This document shows, piece after piece, positions 36,897 through 47,116 of a stretch of 64,000 nucleotides of DNA. Source of the stretch: Alphaproteobacteria bacterium (lineage in GTDB: Bacteria; Pseudomonadota; Alphaproteobacteria; JAAEOK01); NCBI GenBank assembly GCA_024244705.1, contig JAAEOK010000001.1:1-64000 (forward strand). Reading direction: 5' to 3'. The position numbers and the translations under genes were made by a program. The notes beneath the pieces are model-generated. The model searched no databases. It saw nothing but the letters and a program-made list of their open reading frames with translations, and had not been told where the DNA came from. Position 1 is the stretch's first letter; every line of letters begins with the position of its first letter.

Positions 36897-37697
36897 ATGT
36901 CGAGGATGGAAGACGCCGCCGCGGTATTCGTCGAAAACAAAGCCCTCGTGGTCACCGTCTGGTTCGTCCTCCTGTTTGTCGGCGAACGCGTTCACGCCGC
37001 GACCACGGCGATCCTCGAAGAGGGCGGCCGCGAGGTCGAATGGCGGCGCGATTGGCCGCGGTTCGGCCGCAATCTGGGTCTGTTCGTGGTCAACGCGCTG
37101 TTGTCGCCGTTGTTCGTGCTGCCGATCTCGGCCTGGGCCGGCGCTCACGGGCTCGGGCTTCGGCCCGATTGGTGGGTGCTGGTCCTCGACATCATCATCC
37201 TCGATTTGTGGATCTATTGGTGGCACCGGGCCAACCACGAGGTGCCGTTCCTGTGGCGCTTTCACTTGGTCCACCATCTCGACCGCTTTCTCGACACCAC
37301 GTCGGCGGTGCGCTTCCACTTCGGCGAGGTCTTCCTGTCGGCGCTCGCCCGCGCACCGGTCATCATCGTGCTCGATATTCCATTCGCCTCGGTGGTCGTG
37401 TTCGAGACCCTGGTCCTGGCCGGCGCGGTGTTCCACCATTCCAATTTGCGCCTGCCGGCACTTGTCGAAACCGTGCTGTCGAAGGTCATCATCACGCCCG
37501 GCATCCACTGGGTCCATCACCACCGGGTGCGGCGCGACACGGATTCGAACTACGGCACGATCTTCAGCTTCTGGGACCCGCTGTTCCGCACCCGCAGCGG
37601 CCATCGACGGACGGCGGACATGGAAATCGGCGTCGAGGGCCAAGACGAGCAGCCGTTCCACGACCTATTCGTCACGCCGTTCCGCGCCGCGCCGTGA
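36897..37697 (+). CDS. fatty acid hydroxylase / sterol desaturase family membrane protein
   Basis: A 266-residue integral membrane di-iron enzyme. The histidine boxes are WWHRANHEVPF, FHLVHHLDRF and HWVHHHRVRRD, the standard three-box arrangement, with four or so hydrophobic helices between. It would hydroxylate or desaturate a lipid in the inner membrane. The start is uncertain: ATGs at 36897 and 36906 are both possible, and the frame is open further upstream without a convincing ribosome binding site. Confidence 0.88.
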   Translation: MSRMEDAAAVFVENKALVVTVWFVLLFVGERVHAATTAILEEGGREVEWRRDWPRFGRNLGLFVVNALLSPLFVLPISAWAGAHGLGLRPDWWVLVLDIIILDLWIYWWHRANHEVPFLWRFHLVHHLDRFLDTTSAVRFHFGEVFLSALARAPVIIVLDIPFASVVVFETLVLAGAVFHHSNLRLPALVETVLSKVIITPGIHWVHHHRVRRDTDSNYGTIFSFWDPLFRTRSGHRRTADMEIGVEGQDEQPFHDLFVTPFRAAP

Positions 37698-37728
37698 GTG
37701 ACGGCGATTCGATCAAGCCGGTCGGGCT

Positions 37729-39375
37729 CTAATTGAATGTTGCCGGCGCCAATCGCCGGTAGATCGTGATGAAGGGGTTCGCGTTGGCGTGGATGACCGC
37801 GACCGAGTCATGCCAGCCGCGAGGCGCGAATTCCTTGACGCGCTCGTAGCCGTCGGGGGCGGGCGAGCGTTTCGGGTCGCCGACGACGATGTGGTAGCCG
37901 CAATCGGGGCCGTGCAGCCGATAGCGCGCGACATCGAGAGGCGGCATGCGGTAGGGGGACGGGCGCGCGGTGCCGGCGCAGACGCTGCTCCCCGCGGGAA
38001 CCTCTGCGGACACCCAGGCGGCCGCGGCGAGGCGCGTTCCCCGTAGCGGGTCGTTTTCGTCGACATAGGCGATCTTGAGGGGAACGGTCTGCAGGACGGT
38101 CAGCACGAAGACTGCGGCAAGGACTGGCCGGCGATGCGGCCACGGCCGAGAAACGGTGACCAGCAACGCGATCGGCACCATGAAGCCTAAATACCGGTAG
38201 CTCAGAGCGCCGCCGTCGAGCCCCTGCGTGACATAGGCATAGAACAGGATAGGCCCCGCGAGGAGCGCGGCTGCCCACCACGTCACCGGTCCGCGGCCGG
38301 TGGCCAGGCGGTACAGCCATAGACCGAGCAACAGCAGCACGAACGCAAGCCCGAAGCCGAGCACCAGCGGAGTCGCGAAAAACCCCCAGATGCGTTCCGG
38401 GTCGATGGAATAGTCAACCCAGCCCGTCGATTGGCTCGTCTCGAGGCCGAGCCGGCCCAAGTCGATGACAAAATAGGGGCTGGTCGCGAAGAAGGCGAGG
38501 AACGCGGCAAGCGGAATGCGGAAAAGCGCGCGGGGATTCATCGATCCGTCGCGCACCGCCGCGAGCACGGCGAAGCCCAGCAGCAAGGCGGGGCCGGGAT
38601 TGAGCGGAACGGAAGCGAGAGCGAGACCGCCCAGCACACCCAACGCCAGTTCGTCTCCTACGCGGAAGTCGTGCCGCTGCCAGGCGCGGACCAGGACGTA
38701 GAGGCCGCCGCAGACCCACAGCAAGGCATACCAATGGGGCTTCGTCACCACGCTAAACACGATGGTCGCGGGAACGAAGAGATAAATGCCGAGCGCCCAG
38801 GTCGCCGACCACGGGTCGCCGACAATTCGGAAGGTTCTATAAAGGACCAAAGCGGAGAGAAGAAACGCGATCAGGACGAAGACCCGCCCCGCAACATACA
38901 CTTCGTCGAGCCCGTCGGGCGATTTCAGGACCTCTTCGAGCGACCCCACCTCGATGATGCCGGCCTTCGAGAGGACGAAGTACCAGAGCCCGAGGGGATA
39001 AAGGAAGGCGCCGCCATACTGGTAGTAATCGGGATTGAAATCGAATTCGCGCGGCTTCATCCGGCTCAGCGCCATGATCGCCATATGCTCGTCCGGATTG
39101 ACGCTATAGAGCTTGAACCGCATCGCGGCCTTGCCCGCGGATTCGGGAATCTCGGGAGCCACCGCGATGACGGTCACCTGCCGCTCGAAGGCCCCGGACA
39201 GCGCCGCGCCATCGAAAACGAAATTCCGGATGTGAGCGACGTCGTTGAAACGCGTGCCGTAATCGATGGTCCAGGCCTGGACCAAGGCGAAGACCAATGC
39301 CAGGGCAAGCGCCCCGAACTCGGCGACCGGTGTCGGGTTCTTGCTCGCCGTCACGCCGAGGCCAAGGTCATGCAA
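37729..39375 (-). CDS. GT39-like polytopic membrane glycosyltransferase
   Basis: A 548-residue protein with around ten hydrophobic helices (for example FGALALALVFALVQAW, VLIAFLLSALVLY, LLLGFAVLAAV) and a soluble C-terminus. An acidic loop early on (RFNDVAHIRN, NPDEHMAIMAL) and the YYQYGGAFLYP segment fit the GT39/ArnT-type membrane transferases that use polyprenyl-phosphate sugars. The start is a TTG at 39375 or a GTG at 39354; neither has a good ribosome binding site. The substrate is unknown. Confidence 0.72.
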   Translation of the reverse strand: MHDLGLGVTASKNPTPVAEFGALALALVFALVQAWTIDYGTRFNDVAHIRNFVFDGAALSGAFERQVTVIAVAPEIPESAGKAAMRFKLYSVNPDEHMAIMALSRMKPREFDFNPDYYQYGGAFLYPLGLWYFVLSKAGIIEVGSLEEVLKSPDGLDEVYVAGRVFVLIAFLLSALVLYRTFRIVGDPWSATWALGIYLFVPATIVFSVVTKPHWYALLWVCGGLYVLVRAWQRHDFRVGDELALGVLGGLALASVPLNPGPALLLGFAVLAAVRDGSMNPRALFRIPLAAFLAFFATSPYFVIDLGRLGLETSQSTGWVDYSIDPERIWGFFATPLVLGFGLAFVLLLLGLWLYRLATGRGPVTWWAAALLAGPILFYAYVTQGLDGGALSYRYLGFMVPIALLVTVSRPWPHRRPVLAAVFVLTVLQTVPLKIAYVDENDPLRGTRLAAAAWVSAEVPAGSSVCAGTARPSPYRMPPLDVARYRLHGPDCGYHIVVGDPKRSPAPDGYERVKEFAPRGWHDSVAVIHANANPFITIYRRLAPATFN

Positions 39376-39470
39376 AGCCCTCGCTGAAAAGCGTCCATGC
39401 GCCCTCGGGTTCAGTCATAGGGGCCGACCTTGCCGATGACAAGCGTCCTCCGGCTGCCGGGGCGCCGTCG

Positions 39471-40115
39471 CTATTTGTTGGGTCCGGTGATGTCGGGGGA
39501 AATGTAGAGGAACAGCCGTTCCTCGAGTTCGGCGCCGAACACGGAATCGAGTAGCGCCACGCGGGTCTCCTGGCCGTCGGGATCGAAGATGCTCCAGCGG
39601 CTGAGCTCGAGCGGCTCGCGTTTGAAGATCAGTTCGACCGTGCCGGAGTCCGGCTGCTCGGCCTGGACCAAGGTCACCTTGAGGGTGTCATCGGCGCGTT
39701 CGAGGCGGCGCACCAGAACGTTCTTGCCGAATTCCGTATGTTCCTCGACGAGGAAATAGGCCGGCGTGTCGTCGATCGACATTTCGACCGTCTGCTTGAC
39801 CGAGCCGTCGTAGAAGAAAAACGCGCGCCCGGTGGCGACCATCAGGATCTTGACCGGCGGGTCGTATTCGACCCGCATCTTGCCGGGGCGCGAAAGGAAG
39901 AAGGATCCGGTCGCGATGCCGCCGTCGGGCGACATCTGCATGAAGCGGGCGGCGACGGTGGTGAGACCGTTGAGGTATTCCTCGACGCGGTCGAGGTCGG
40001 CCTGGTCGCGCTCGGATAGCGCCTGGGCCGGCAGCGCCAGCGACAGTGATAGCGCCACCACCAGCGCCATCAGACCGCCGCCGCCGCGCGGCCATTTCGC
40101 GAATCTCGAAACCAT
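39471..40115 (-). CDS. lolA: outer-membrane lipoprotein carrier protein LolA
   Basis: A 214-residue periplasmic chaperone that carries lipoproteins from LolCDE to the outer membrane. It has a signal peptide (LMALVVALSLSLALPAQA) and LolA-like beta-strand blocks: VEEYLNGLTTVAARFMQM, GSFFLSRPGKMRVEYDPP and FFFYDGSVKQTVEM. I chose the ATG at 40115 because it puts the signal peptide at the right place. It lies 64 bases after ftsK on the same strand, the usual alphaproteobacterial order. Confidence 0.9.
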   Translation of the reverse strand: MVSRFAKWPRGGGGLMALVVALSLSLALPAQALSERDQADLDRVEEYLNGLTTVAARFMQMSPDGGIATGSFFLSRPGKMRVEYDPPVKILMVATGRAFFFYDGSVKQTVEMSIDDTPAYFLVEEHTEFGKNVLVRRLERADDTLKVTLVQAEQPDSGTVELIFKREPLELSRWSIFDPDGQETRVALLDSVFGAELEERLFLYISPDITGPNK

Positions 40116-40179
40116 GGTCTCTATGTAAGTCGAAACGGGGCCGTTCGCCACCGCGAAGTTTGGGCGATTTCGTGGCGCT

Positions 40180-42519
40180 TTAGATATCCCCCTCGCCGCC
40201 CATCAGGATTTCGCGCTTGCCGACATGGTTGGCCGGGCTGACGATGCCCGCGCTTTCCATCTGCTCGACGATGCGCGCGGCGCGGTTGTAGCCGATCTGC
40301 AGGTGGCGCTGGACGAAGCTGGTCGAGGCCTTGCGCTCGCGCAGCACCAGCTGCACCGCCTGCTCGTAGAGCTCGTCGCCGCCGTCGCCGTCGAGGCCGC
40401 CGAGCAGCCCCGGCTCGTCGGGCTCCTCGGTGATCGCCTCGACATAATCGGGCGCGCCCTGGCTGCGCAGGAAGCGGACCACCTGCTCGACCTCCTCGTC
40501 GCTGACGAAGGGGCCGTGGACCCGCGAAATGCGGCCGCCGCCGGCCATGAACAGCATGTCGCCCTGGCCCAGGAGCTGCTCCGCCCCCTGTTCGCCGAGG
40601 ATGGTGCGGCTATCGATCTTGGAGGTCACCTGGAAGCTGATGCGGGTCGGGAAGTTGGCCTTGATGGTGCCGGTGATGACGTCGACCGACGGCCGCTGGG
40701 TGGCCATCAGGATGTGGATGCCGGCGGCCCGCGCCATTTGCGCCAGGCGTTGCACGGCGGCCTCGATATCCTTGCCGGCGACCAGCATCAGGTCGGCCAT
40801 CTCGTCGACGACGACGACGATGTAGGGCAGCGGATCGAGCGGCAGCGGCTGCTCCTCGAAAACCGGCTTGCCGGTATCGGGGTCGAAGCCGGTCTGCACC
40901 TTGCGCATCAGCACTTCGCCCTTGCGCCGGGCGTCGGCGACGCGGGTGTTGTAGCCGTGGATGTTGCGGACGCCGAGCTTCGACATCGCCTGGTAACGGC
41001 CTTCCATCTCGCGCACCACCCATTTGAGCGCGACCACCGCCTTCTTGGGCTCGGTCACGACCGGCGAGATCAGGTGCGGGATGCCGTCATAGACCGACAA
41101 CTCGAGCATCTTGGGATCGATCATGATGAACTTGCATTGGTCGGGCGGCAGCCGGTAGAGCAGCGACAGGATCATCGTGTTGATGGCCACCGATTTGCCC
41201 GAACCGGTGGTGCCGGCGATCAGCAGGTGGGGCATGCGGGCGAGGTCGGAGATCACCGGCGCGCCGCCGATCTCCTTGCCGAGGACGAGGGTGAGCTGGG
41301 CCGAGGTCTTCTCGTAGATTTCGGAGCCGAGAATTTCGCGCAGGTAGACGACCTCGCGGCGGCGGTTCGGCAGCTCGATGCCGATCACGTTGCGGCCGGG
41401 TATGACGGCGATGCGGACCGAGACCGCGCTCATCGAGCGGGCAATATCGTCGGCCAACCCGACGACCCGGGAGGCCTTGGTACCGGGGGCGGGTTCCAAT
41501 TCGTAGAGGGTGATGACAGGTCCCGGACGGACCTTGACGATCTCGCCCTTGACGCCGAAATCCTGCAACACCGATTCGAGATAGCGCGCGTTCTGCGCCA
41601 GCGCCTCATCGTCGACCTTGTCGGTGGCCGCGCTGCGCGCCGGCAATTCGAGCAGGTCGAGCGGCGGCAGGTGATATTCCTCCTGCGGCAGCAGGTCGAG
41701 GGTCGGCTGGCGGTCGCGTTCCGCACGCCGGCCGGGCTTGGCCTTTTTCTTCTTGGGCGCGACGATCGAGCGCTTTTTCTTCTCCGCCTTGGGCGCCGGC
41801 TCCGGCGGCGGCGCCGGGGCCGGGCGCACCGGACCCATGCCGTCATCGATCGAGCGCGCCGGCGCGGTGGCCGCCTCGACGGCCAGCCGGCCGCCGCTCC
41901 TGAAGGTCGTGAACAACCAGCCGATGCCGCGCGCCAGCTCACGCCATTCGCGGGCCGGCACGGCGATCAGGTAGAGCAACAGCATGACCACCGCGAGGCC
42001 GACGATTGCGGCGATCCAACCGGCCGAGACCGGCGCGATGGCGCCAATCAGGGTGGTCAGTCGGCCCAGCATCAGGGTGCCGACGAAGCCGCCCATCGTG
42101 CTGCTGAGTTGCCATTCCGCGGGCGGCGGGAAATCGGCCACGGCGGTCGCGGTCAGGATCAGGGTAAACGGCACCAGCAGGAGCCGGAGCCAGATCTGTT
42201 CGATGCGGCCGTCGCGCATCAGACGCCAGCCCCAGCCGACGAGCACGACGACGACCGCCATCGCACCCAGACCGAGGGTTTGGACCAGCAAGTCGGCGGT
42301 GTAGGCGCCGGGGGCGCCAAGCAGATTGCGGACCGGTCCCTCGGCGGCGCGATTGAATGATGGATCGGTCGGCCAATAGCTGGCGACCAGGGCCAGCGCG
42401 GCCAGTCCCAATGCGGTCAGCGCGATGCCGAACAGCTGCAGGATCCGTCGCCGCAACAACGCGCTCAACGCGGGCGGCAACAGGGTCGCGCGGTCGGCGC
42501 GGGTCGAGGTTATCGCCAT
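40180..42519 (-). CDS. ftsK: DNA translocase FtsK
   Basis: A 779-residue septal DNA pump. The N-terminus carries four hydrophobic helices that anchor it at the division site. A short basic/proline-rich linker (about 215-275) follows, then the motor: Walker [16 protein letters not shown], Walker [15 protein letters not shown] and [12 protein letters not shown]. The C-terminal gamma winged helix ([20 protein letters not shown]) reads KOPS sites and activates XerD. The length is typical of the short-linker alphaproteobacterial form. Confidence 0.96.
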   Translation of the reverse strand: MAITSTRADRATLLPPALSALLRRRILQLFGIALTALGLAALALVASYWPTDPSFNRAAEGPVRNLLGAPGAYTADLLVQTLGLGAMAVVVVLVGWGWRLMRDGRIEQIWLRLLLVPFTLILTATAVADFPPPAEWQLSSTMGGFVGTLMLGRLTTLIGAIAPVSAGWIAAIVGLAVVMLLLYLIAVPAREWRELARGIGWLFTTFRSGGRLAVEAATAPARSIDDGMGPVRPAPAPPPEPAPKAEKKKRSIVAPKKKKAKPGRRAERDRQPTLDLLPQEEYHLPPLDLLELPARSAATDKVDDEALAQNARYLESVLQDFGVKGEIVKVRPGPVITLYELEPAPGTKASRVVGLADDIARSMSAVSVRIAVIPGRNVIGIELPNRRREVVYLREILGSEIYEKTSAQLTLVLGKEIGGAPVISDLARMPHLLIAGTTGSGKSVAINTMILSLLYRLPPDQCKFIMIDPKMLELSVYDGIPHLISPVVTEPKKAVVALKWVVREMEGRYQAMSKLGVRNIHGYNTRVADARRKGEVLMRKVQTGFDPDTGKPVFEEQPLPLDPLPYIVVVVDEMADLMLVAGKDIEAAVQRLAQMARAAGIHILMATQRPSVDVITGTIKANFPTRISFQVTSKIDSRTILGEQGAEQLLGQGDMLFMAGGGRISRVHGPFVSDEEVEQVVRFLRSQGAPDYVEAITEEPDEPGLLGGLDGDGGDELYEQAVQLVLRERKASTSFVQRHLQIGYNRAARIVEQMESAGIVSPANHVGKREILMGGEGDI

Positions 42520-42835
42520 CGGCTTATCACCAATGGCGGACGACCATCGCCATCGGATCCTTCGGCAGCCGAAATGGAAGGAAATCGATATTTATTCACG
42601 GCGGGCAGCTCCGGGACATTACGGTCCCCTTAAGCTCGCCCCAACCACAACCCGCCGCCATCATAATGGCAAAGCGCGAACAGGACAAGAACGGGAGCCG
42701 CGCCCCGCGCCATGCCGTTGACACGCAGGCGCCATGCGATTTTTTCGCTGGATCGCGGGTCAAATCTCAGGCAGAAGCGCGAAACGGGCCACGTTATTCC
42801 TCATCCGGATCACACGAGCCCCAAGAAGGGTGCCG
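42520..42835. other. divergent intergenic region between ftsK and MFS gene
   Basis: 316 bases with no supported gene. A plus-strand frame open from about 42666 to 42881 has no ribosome binding site and overlaps the MFS start, so I do not call it. Promoters for both genes must lie here; an AT-rich patch GATATTTATTCA near 42588 is a candidate for ftsK. Confidence 0.5.
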
Positions 42836-44095
42836 ATGTACGCTACGATCGTCTCCTGCTGGACACTCCTTCTGGGCATGAGCCTGTTGATGCTGGGTAA
42901 CGGTCTGCAGGGGTCGTTGCTGGGCATTCGCGCGACCATCGAAGGATTTCCGACCGCGGTCACCGGTTTCGTCATGTCGGGCTATTATCTCGGCTTTCTC
43001 GCCGGCTCGACGGTGGCGCCGGTGGTGGTCAAAAGGGTCGGGCATGTCCGCGTCTTCGCCGCCCTGGCATCGATCGCCTCGGCTTCGGCTCTGGTCCACG
43101 CCGTATTCGTCGATCCGGCGGTGTGGACCGCCATGCGCATTGTCACCGGTTTCGCCTATGCCGGCCTCTATGTCGTCGCCGAGAGCTGGCTCAATGCCAC
43201 CGGCACCAACCAGAACCGCGGGCAATTGCTGTCGATCTACATGGTGTGCATGCTCGGTGGGCTGGCCTGCGGCCAATTCCTGCTTACCGTCGCCGATCCC
43301 GGCGGCTTCGTGCTGTTCATCCTGGTCTCGGTGCTGGTGTCGCTGTCCATGGTGCCGATCTCGCTGACCGCGGTCACCGCCCCGTCCTACGATGCGCCCG
43401 ACCCGGTCGGCCTCATCGGGCTCTATCGCATCTCGCCGCTGGGCGTGATCGGCTGCCTCGGCGTCGGCGTGGGGCAAGGCGCGTTCTACGGCATGGGCGC
43501 GGTCTATGGCGAAGAAATGAATTTTCCGGTTTCCGCCATCGCCCTGTTCATGGGTCTGTTCACCGTCGGCGGCGTGGTGCTGCAATGGCCGATCGGCCGC
43601 CTGTCGGACCAATTCGACCGTCGCATCGTGCTCACCGTCGCGACCTTTCTGGCCGCCGCCGCGGCACTCGGCGCGATGGCGCTGGCCGCGCGCGACGGCC
43701 TGCCGTTCTTTACCCTGGTCTTTCTGTTCGGCGGCATGTCGCTGCCGATGTATTCGCTCTGTATCGCGCATACCAACGACTATCTGGACGCCAAGCAGAT
43801 CGTCGCCGCCAGCGGTTCGCTGGTCCTGGTCACCGGCGCCGGCGCCGTGCTGGGGCCGTTGACGGTGTCGGCGATGATGTCGGTGGCGGGCGCGCCGGCG
43901 TTCCTGTGGTCGATCGCCGTGGTGCACGTGCTGATCGGGCTGTTCGCCCTATACCGCATGACGCGGCGGCCGTCGGTCGCGTTGGAAGACAGACTGCCGG
44001 GGCTGGACCTGCCGATGCGCACCACCGCGCTTGCCGCCGCCATGGCCATGGAAGCCAGCCAGGACGAAGCCGACGAGCAGCGGGACGCGACCTAG
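42836..44095 (+). CDS. MFS transporter (YcaD-like)
   Basis: A 419-residue 12-helix transporter. The N-terminal LGMSLLMLGNGLQGSLLGIRA and the SGYYLGFLAGS segment resemble the YcaD group of the major facilitator superfamily, and IGRLSDQFDRRIVL is the cytoplasmic inter-helix motif. The ATG at 42836 has AGAAGGG upstream; earlier in-frame sequence is basic and not membrane-like. The substrate is unknown. The stop is overlapped by the stop of a small convergent gene. Confidence 0.87.
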   Translation: MYATIVSCWTLLLGMSLLMLGNGLQGSLLGIRATIEGFPTAVTGFVMSGYYLGFLAGSTVAPVVVKRVGHVRVFAALASIASASALVHAVFVDPAVWTAMRIVTGFAYAGLYVVAESWLNATGTNQNRGQLLSIYMVCMLGGLACGQFLLTVADPGGFVLFILVSVLVSLSMVPISLTAVTAPSYDAPDPVGLIGLYRISPLGVIGCLGVGVGQGAFYGMGAVYGEEMNFPVSAIALFMGLFTVGGVVLQWPIGRLSDQFDRRIVLTVATFLAAAAALGAMALAARDGLPFFTLVFLFGGMSLPMYSLCIAHTNDYLDAKQIVAASGSLVLVTGAGAVLGPLTVSAMMSVAGAPAFLWSIAVVHVLIGLFALYRMTRRPSVALEDRLPGLDLPMRTTALAAAMAMEASQDEADEQRDAT

Positions 44096-44226
44096 AACGC
44101 CGCGATGCCTCCTTCGGGCGGCGGCAGGTTGCCGCGCCGACCCTGGCGGATGCTGTCCGGGCTGACGGCAAAGGCTTGGCACAAACGCGCCAAAAGCCCG
44201 ATCAAAACTTTCGAAATTGCAATCAT
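44092..44226 (-). CDS. small 44-residue protein with strong ribosome binding site
   Basis: Not matched to any family I know. The ATG at 44226 is preceded by AAAGGAGGG with 8 bases from GGAGG to the start, the best Shine-Dalgarno match on this strand nearby. The product begins MIAISKVLIGLLARLCQAF, a hydrophobic or amphipathic helix, and ends in a basic then proline-rich tail. It lies 138 bases downstream of amtB on the same strand and its last codons overlap the end of the MFS gene. It could be a membrane-associated small protein linked to the ammonium operon. Confidence 0.5.
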   Translation of the reverse strand: MIAISKVLIGLLARLCQAFAVSPDSIRQGRRGNLPPPEGGIAAF

Positions 44227-44364
44227 CGCAGTGCCCTCCTTTCAGGTATCACGTAAGCATGATGAGCGGCTTCGCGCAGCCGGTGTCGGCGCATGGCTGC
44301 CATGCCGCCGACGCGGCCCGCCACCGGGTCGCCGCACCAGTCTCCGCCCGGTGCCGCACGAGCG

Positions 44365-45699
44365 CTACAGGCTTTGGCCTTGGCGGGCGAACTCGGGGTA
44401 GGCCTCCATGCCGAGCTCCGACATGTCGAGCCCGGCGTCTTCCTGCTCCTCGCTGACGCGGATGCCGACGACGGCCTTGAGCAGCAACCAGGTCAGGGAG
44501 CTGGCGGCGATGACGAACAACCCGACGGCGACGACACCGAGACCCTGGGCGGCGAACGTCGTGTCCGGGTTGGTCAGCGGCACCGCCATGGTGCCCCATA
44601 TGCCGGCGAACAGATGGGCCGGGATGGCGCCGACGACGTCGTCGATCCTGAGGCGATCGAGCAACGGCACGAAGAACACGACGAGCGCGCCACCGACGCC
44701 GCCGACTACGATGGCCATGCCCATCGACGGCGTATCGGGGCCGGCGGTGATGCTGACCAGCCCGGCGATCGCTCCGTTGAGCGCCATGGTGAGGTCGACC
44801 TTGCGGTACAGCAGCTGGGTCAGGACCATCGCCGCCACCACGCCGCCGGCGGCGGCCAGGTTGGTGTTGACGTAGATCGTCGAAATGGCGATGGCATCCG
44901 CGGCCGAGCCCATGGCGAGCTGGGAGCCCCCGTTGAAGCCGAACCAGCCGAGCCACAGGATGAAGGTGCCGAGCGTGGCGAGTGGCAGGTTGGCCCCGGG
45001 CATGACGTTGATCTTGCCGCTCTTGGTGTATTTGCCGCGGCGGGCGCCGAGGATGACGGCGCCGGTCAGCGCGGCCCAGCCGCCCGTCGAATGAACGATG
45101 GTCGACCCGGCGAAATCGGCGAAGCCCATTTCGGAGAGCCAGCCGCCGCCCCACTGCCAGGCGCCCTCGATGGGGTAGATGACGGCGCTGAGGATGACGA
45201 CGAAGGCGAGGAACGGCCACAGCTTGATGCGTTCGGCCAGGGTGCCGGAGACGATCGAGGCGGCGGTGGCGACGAACACCATCTGGAAGAACCAGTCCGA
45301 CGCCGCCGCGTAGCCGCCGGCTTCGAACTCGCCGGCCAGCGCCGCGCTGTCGTCGGCCGACCACCAGGTGAAGGTGCCGATGAAGCCGCCGTCGACGCCG
45401 TCATACATGAGGTTGTACCCGACCAGGTAGAAGGCGATCCCGGCGATCGAATAGAGCGCGATGTTCTTGAGGCAGATGGTCGCCGTGTTCTTGGTGCGCA
45501 CGAGGCCCGATTCGAGCATGGCGAAGCCGGCCGCCATCCACATCACGAGGAAGCCGTGCATGAGGAACGACAGGGTGTTGAAAATGTACTGCGATTCGAG
45601 CGGAACGGCGGCGGGCTCGGCCGCGGCCGGCCCCGTCGTGGCGAGGGCGGCTACGGTGGCGAGGGCGGCGACGATCAGGCGGCGGCATCCGGTGGTCAT
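44365..45699 (-). CDS. amtB: ammonium transporter
   Basis: A 444-residue Amt channel. It has a cleaved signal peptide (VAALATVAALATTGPAAA), then 11 helices. Conserved blocks are FAMLESGLVRTKNT, DFAGSTIVHSTGGWAAL, with the pore histidine, and a second block in PAHLFAGIWGTMAVPL. It takes up ammonium/ammonia under nitrogen limitation and is gated by GlnK, whose gene lies 13 bases upstream. I chose the ATG at 45699 because upstream in-frame sequence lacks a signal peptide. Confidence 0.96.
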   Translation of the reverse strand: MTTGCRRLIVAALATVAALATTGPAAAEPAAVPLESQYIFNTLSFLMHGFLVMWMAAGFAMLESGLVRTKNTATICLKNIALYSIAGIAFYLVGYNLMYDGVDGGFIGTFTWWSADDSAALAGEFEAGGYAAASDWFFQMVFVATAASIVSGTLAERIKLWPFLAFVVILSAVIYPIEGAWQWGGGWLSEMGFADFAGSTIVHSTGGWAALTGAVILGARRGKYTKSGKINVMPGANLPLATLGTFILWLGWFGFNGGSQLAMGSAADAIAISTIYVNTNLAAAGGVVAAMVLTQLLYRKVDLTMALNGAIAGLVSITAGPDTPSMGMAIVVGGVGGALVVFFVPLLDRLRIDDVVGAIPAHLFAGIWGTMAVPLTNPDTTFAAQGLGVVAVGLFVIAASSLTWLLLKAVVGIRVSEEQEDAGLDMSELGMEAYPEFARQGQSL

Positions 45700-45712
45700 G
45701 GTCTGTCCTCTC

Positions 45713-46355
<643 letters not shown>

Positions 46356-46922
46356 CTAGTCGTCGTTCTTGCCGGCTTTGTCGTCGTCGTCGTTATCGTG
46401 ATCGCCATCGTCGTCGCGATCATGGTGACGATCGCCTTTGTGACGCCGCCCGTCGTCGCGGCCGAGCGCGCCGTCGTCGTTACGATCCTTGTCGGCGACG
46501 ATGGTCGCCATCGGGGCCTGGAACTCGATTATGGTGACGATGGCGTCGCCGTCGGCGTCGAGGTGTTGGAAGCGGTCGACCATCCGATCGCGCATGGCGT
46601 CGAGCCACAGCGCCTCGTATTCGCCGAGGGTCAGTTGCCGGTCCTGGTCGGCGTCGAACTTGGTGACCAGGCCCTGGCGGCCCTCGTCGATCTCGGCCTG
46701 GGTCACCTTGCCATCCTGGTTGGTGTCGAATTCCTCGACCAACATCATCGTCCGGCCGCCGTGACGGTCGGCGCGCTGATGTTTCTTGCCGTGAAAGCCG
46801 CGGCACTCTTCCTTGCCGTCGCGATACCCGCCACGCTCGGCGTAGGAGGCTCCGGCGAGCGCCATGCTGCCGGCGGCGGCGATCATGCCGGCGGCCAGAA
46901 GTGTCTTCGTCGTGCGTTTCAT
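46356..46922 (-). CDS. secreted EF-hand calcium-binding protein with Asp-rich tail
   Basis: A 188-residue exported protein. Residues 1-28 are a signal peptide (LLAAGMIAAAGSMALAGASYA). Four EF-hand-like loops follow: DTNQDGKVTQAE (66-77), DADQDRQLTLGE (90-101), DADGDAIVTIIE (122-133) and DKDRNDDGALG (144-). The last 25 residues are His/Asp-rich. It should bind Ca2+ or other divalent cations in the periplasm or outside. It is divergent, by 194 bases, from a response regulator whose partner kinase also has an Asp-rich sensor. I chose the ATG at 46922 for the signal peptide. Confidence 0.88.
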   Translation of the reverse strand: MKRTTKTLLAAGMIAAAGSMALAGASYAERGGYRDGKEECRGFHGKKHQRADRHGGRTMMLVEEFDTNQDGKVTQAEIDEGRQGLVTKFDADQDRQLTLGEYEALWLDAMRDRMVDRFQHLDADGDAIVTIIEFQAPMATIVADKDRNDDGALGRDDGRRHKGDRHHDRDDDGDHDNDDDDKAGKNDD

Positions 46923-47116
46923 GATGGTCCTCGTTGCGGTCAATTTACGATGACCCACATATGGCGGGGCAATGTCGCGAAAGTACGTCCGAAAACGGGA
47001 GAATCGTCGCAAATGACCGCAAATGGCGGCGTTGCGACAATTTGATACACTTTTCCGCTGCCCTCGCGGGCCGCCGCACCCATAGTGGGACCGACAGCGT
47101 GGAAGAGACCGAGTGA
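46923..47116. promoter_or_regulatory. divergent control region, EF-hand gene / response regulator
   Basis: 194 bases. It contains two CGCAAATG copies, 10 bases apart (47008-47025), and two copies of a GTTGCG-CAATTT motif (46933-46946 and 47031-47043). Phased direct repeats of this spacing are what OmpR/PhoB-type regulators bind, so the downstream regulator may control both genes. Confidence 0.5.

Noticed and set aside
39372-39425. Mini-frame of about 16 codons just upstream of the GT39-like gene
   Set aside because: It could be a coupling leader but has no ribosome binding site and no conserved residues that I can recognise.
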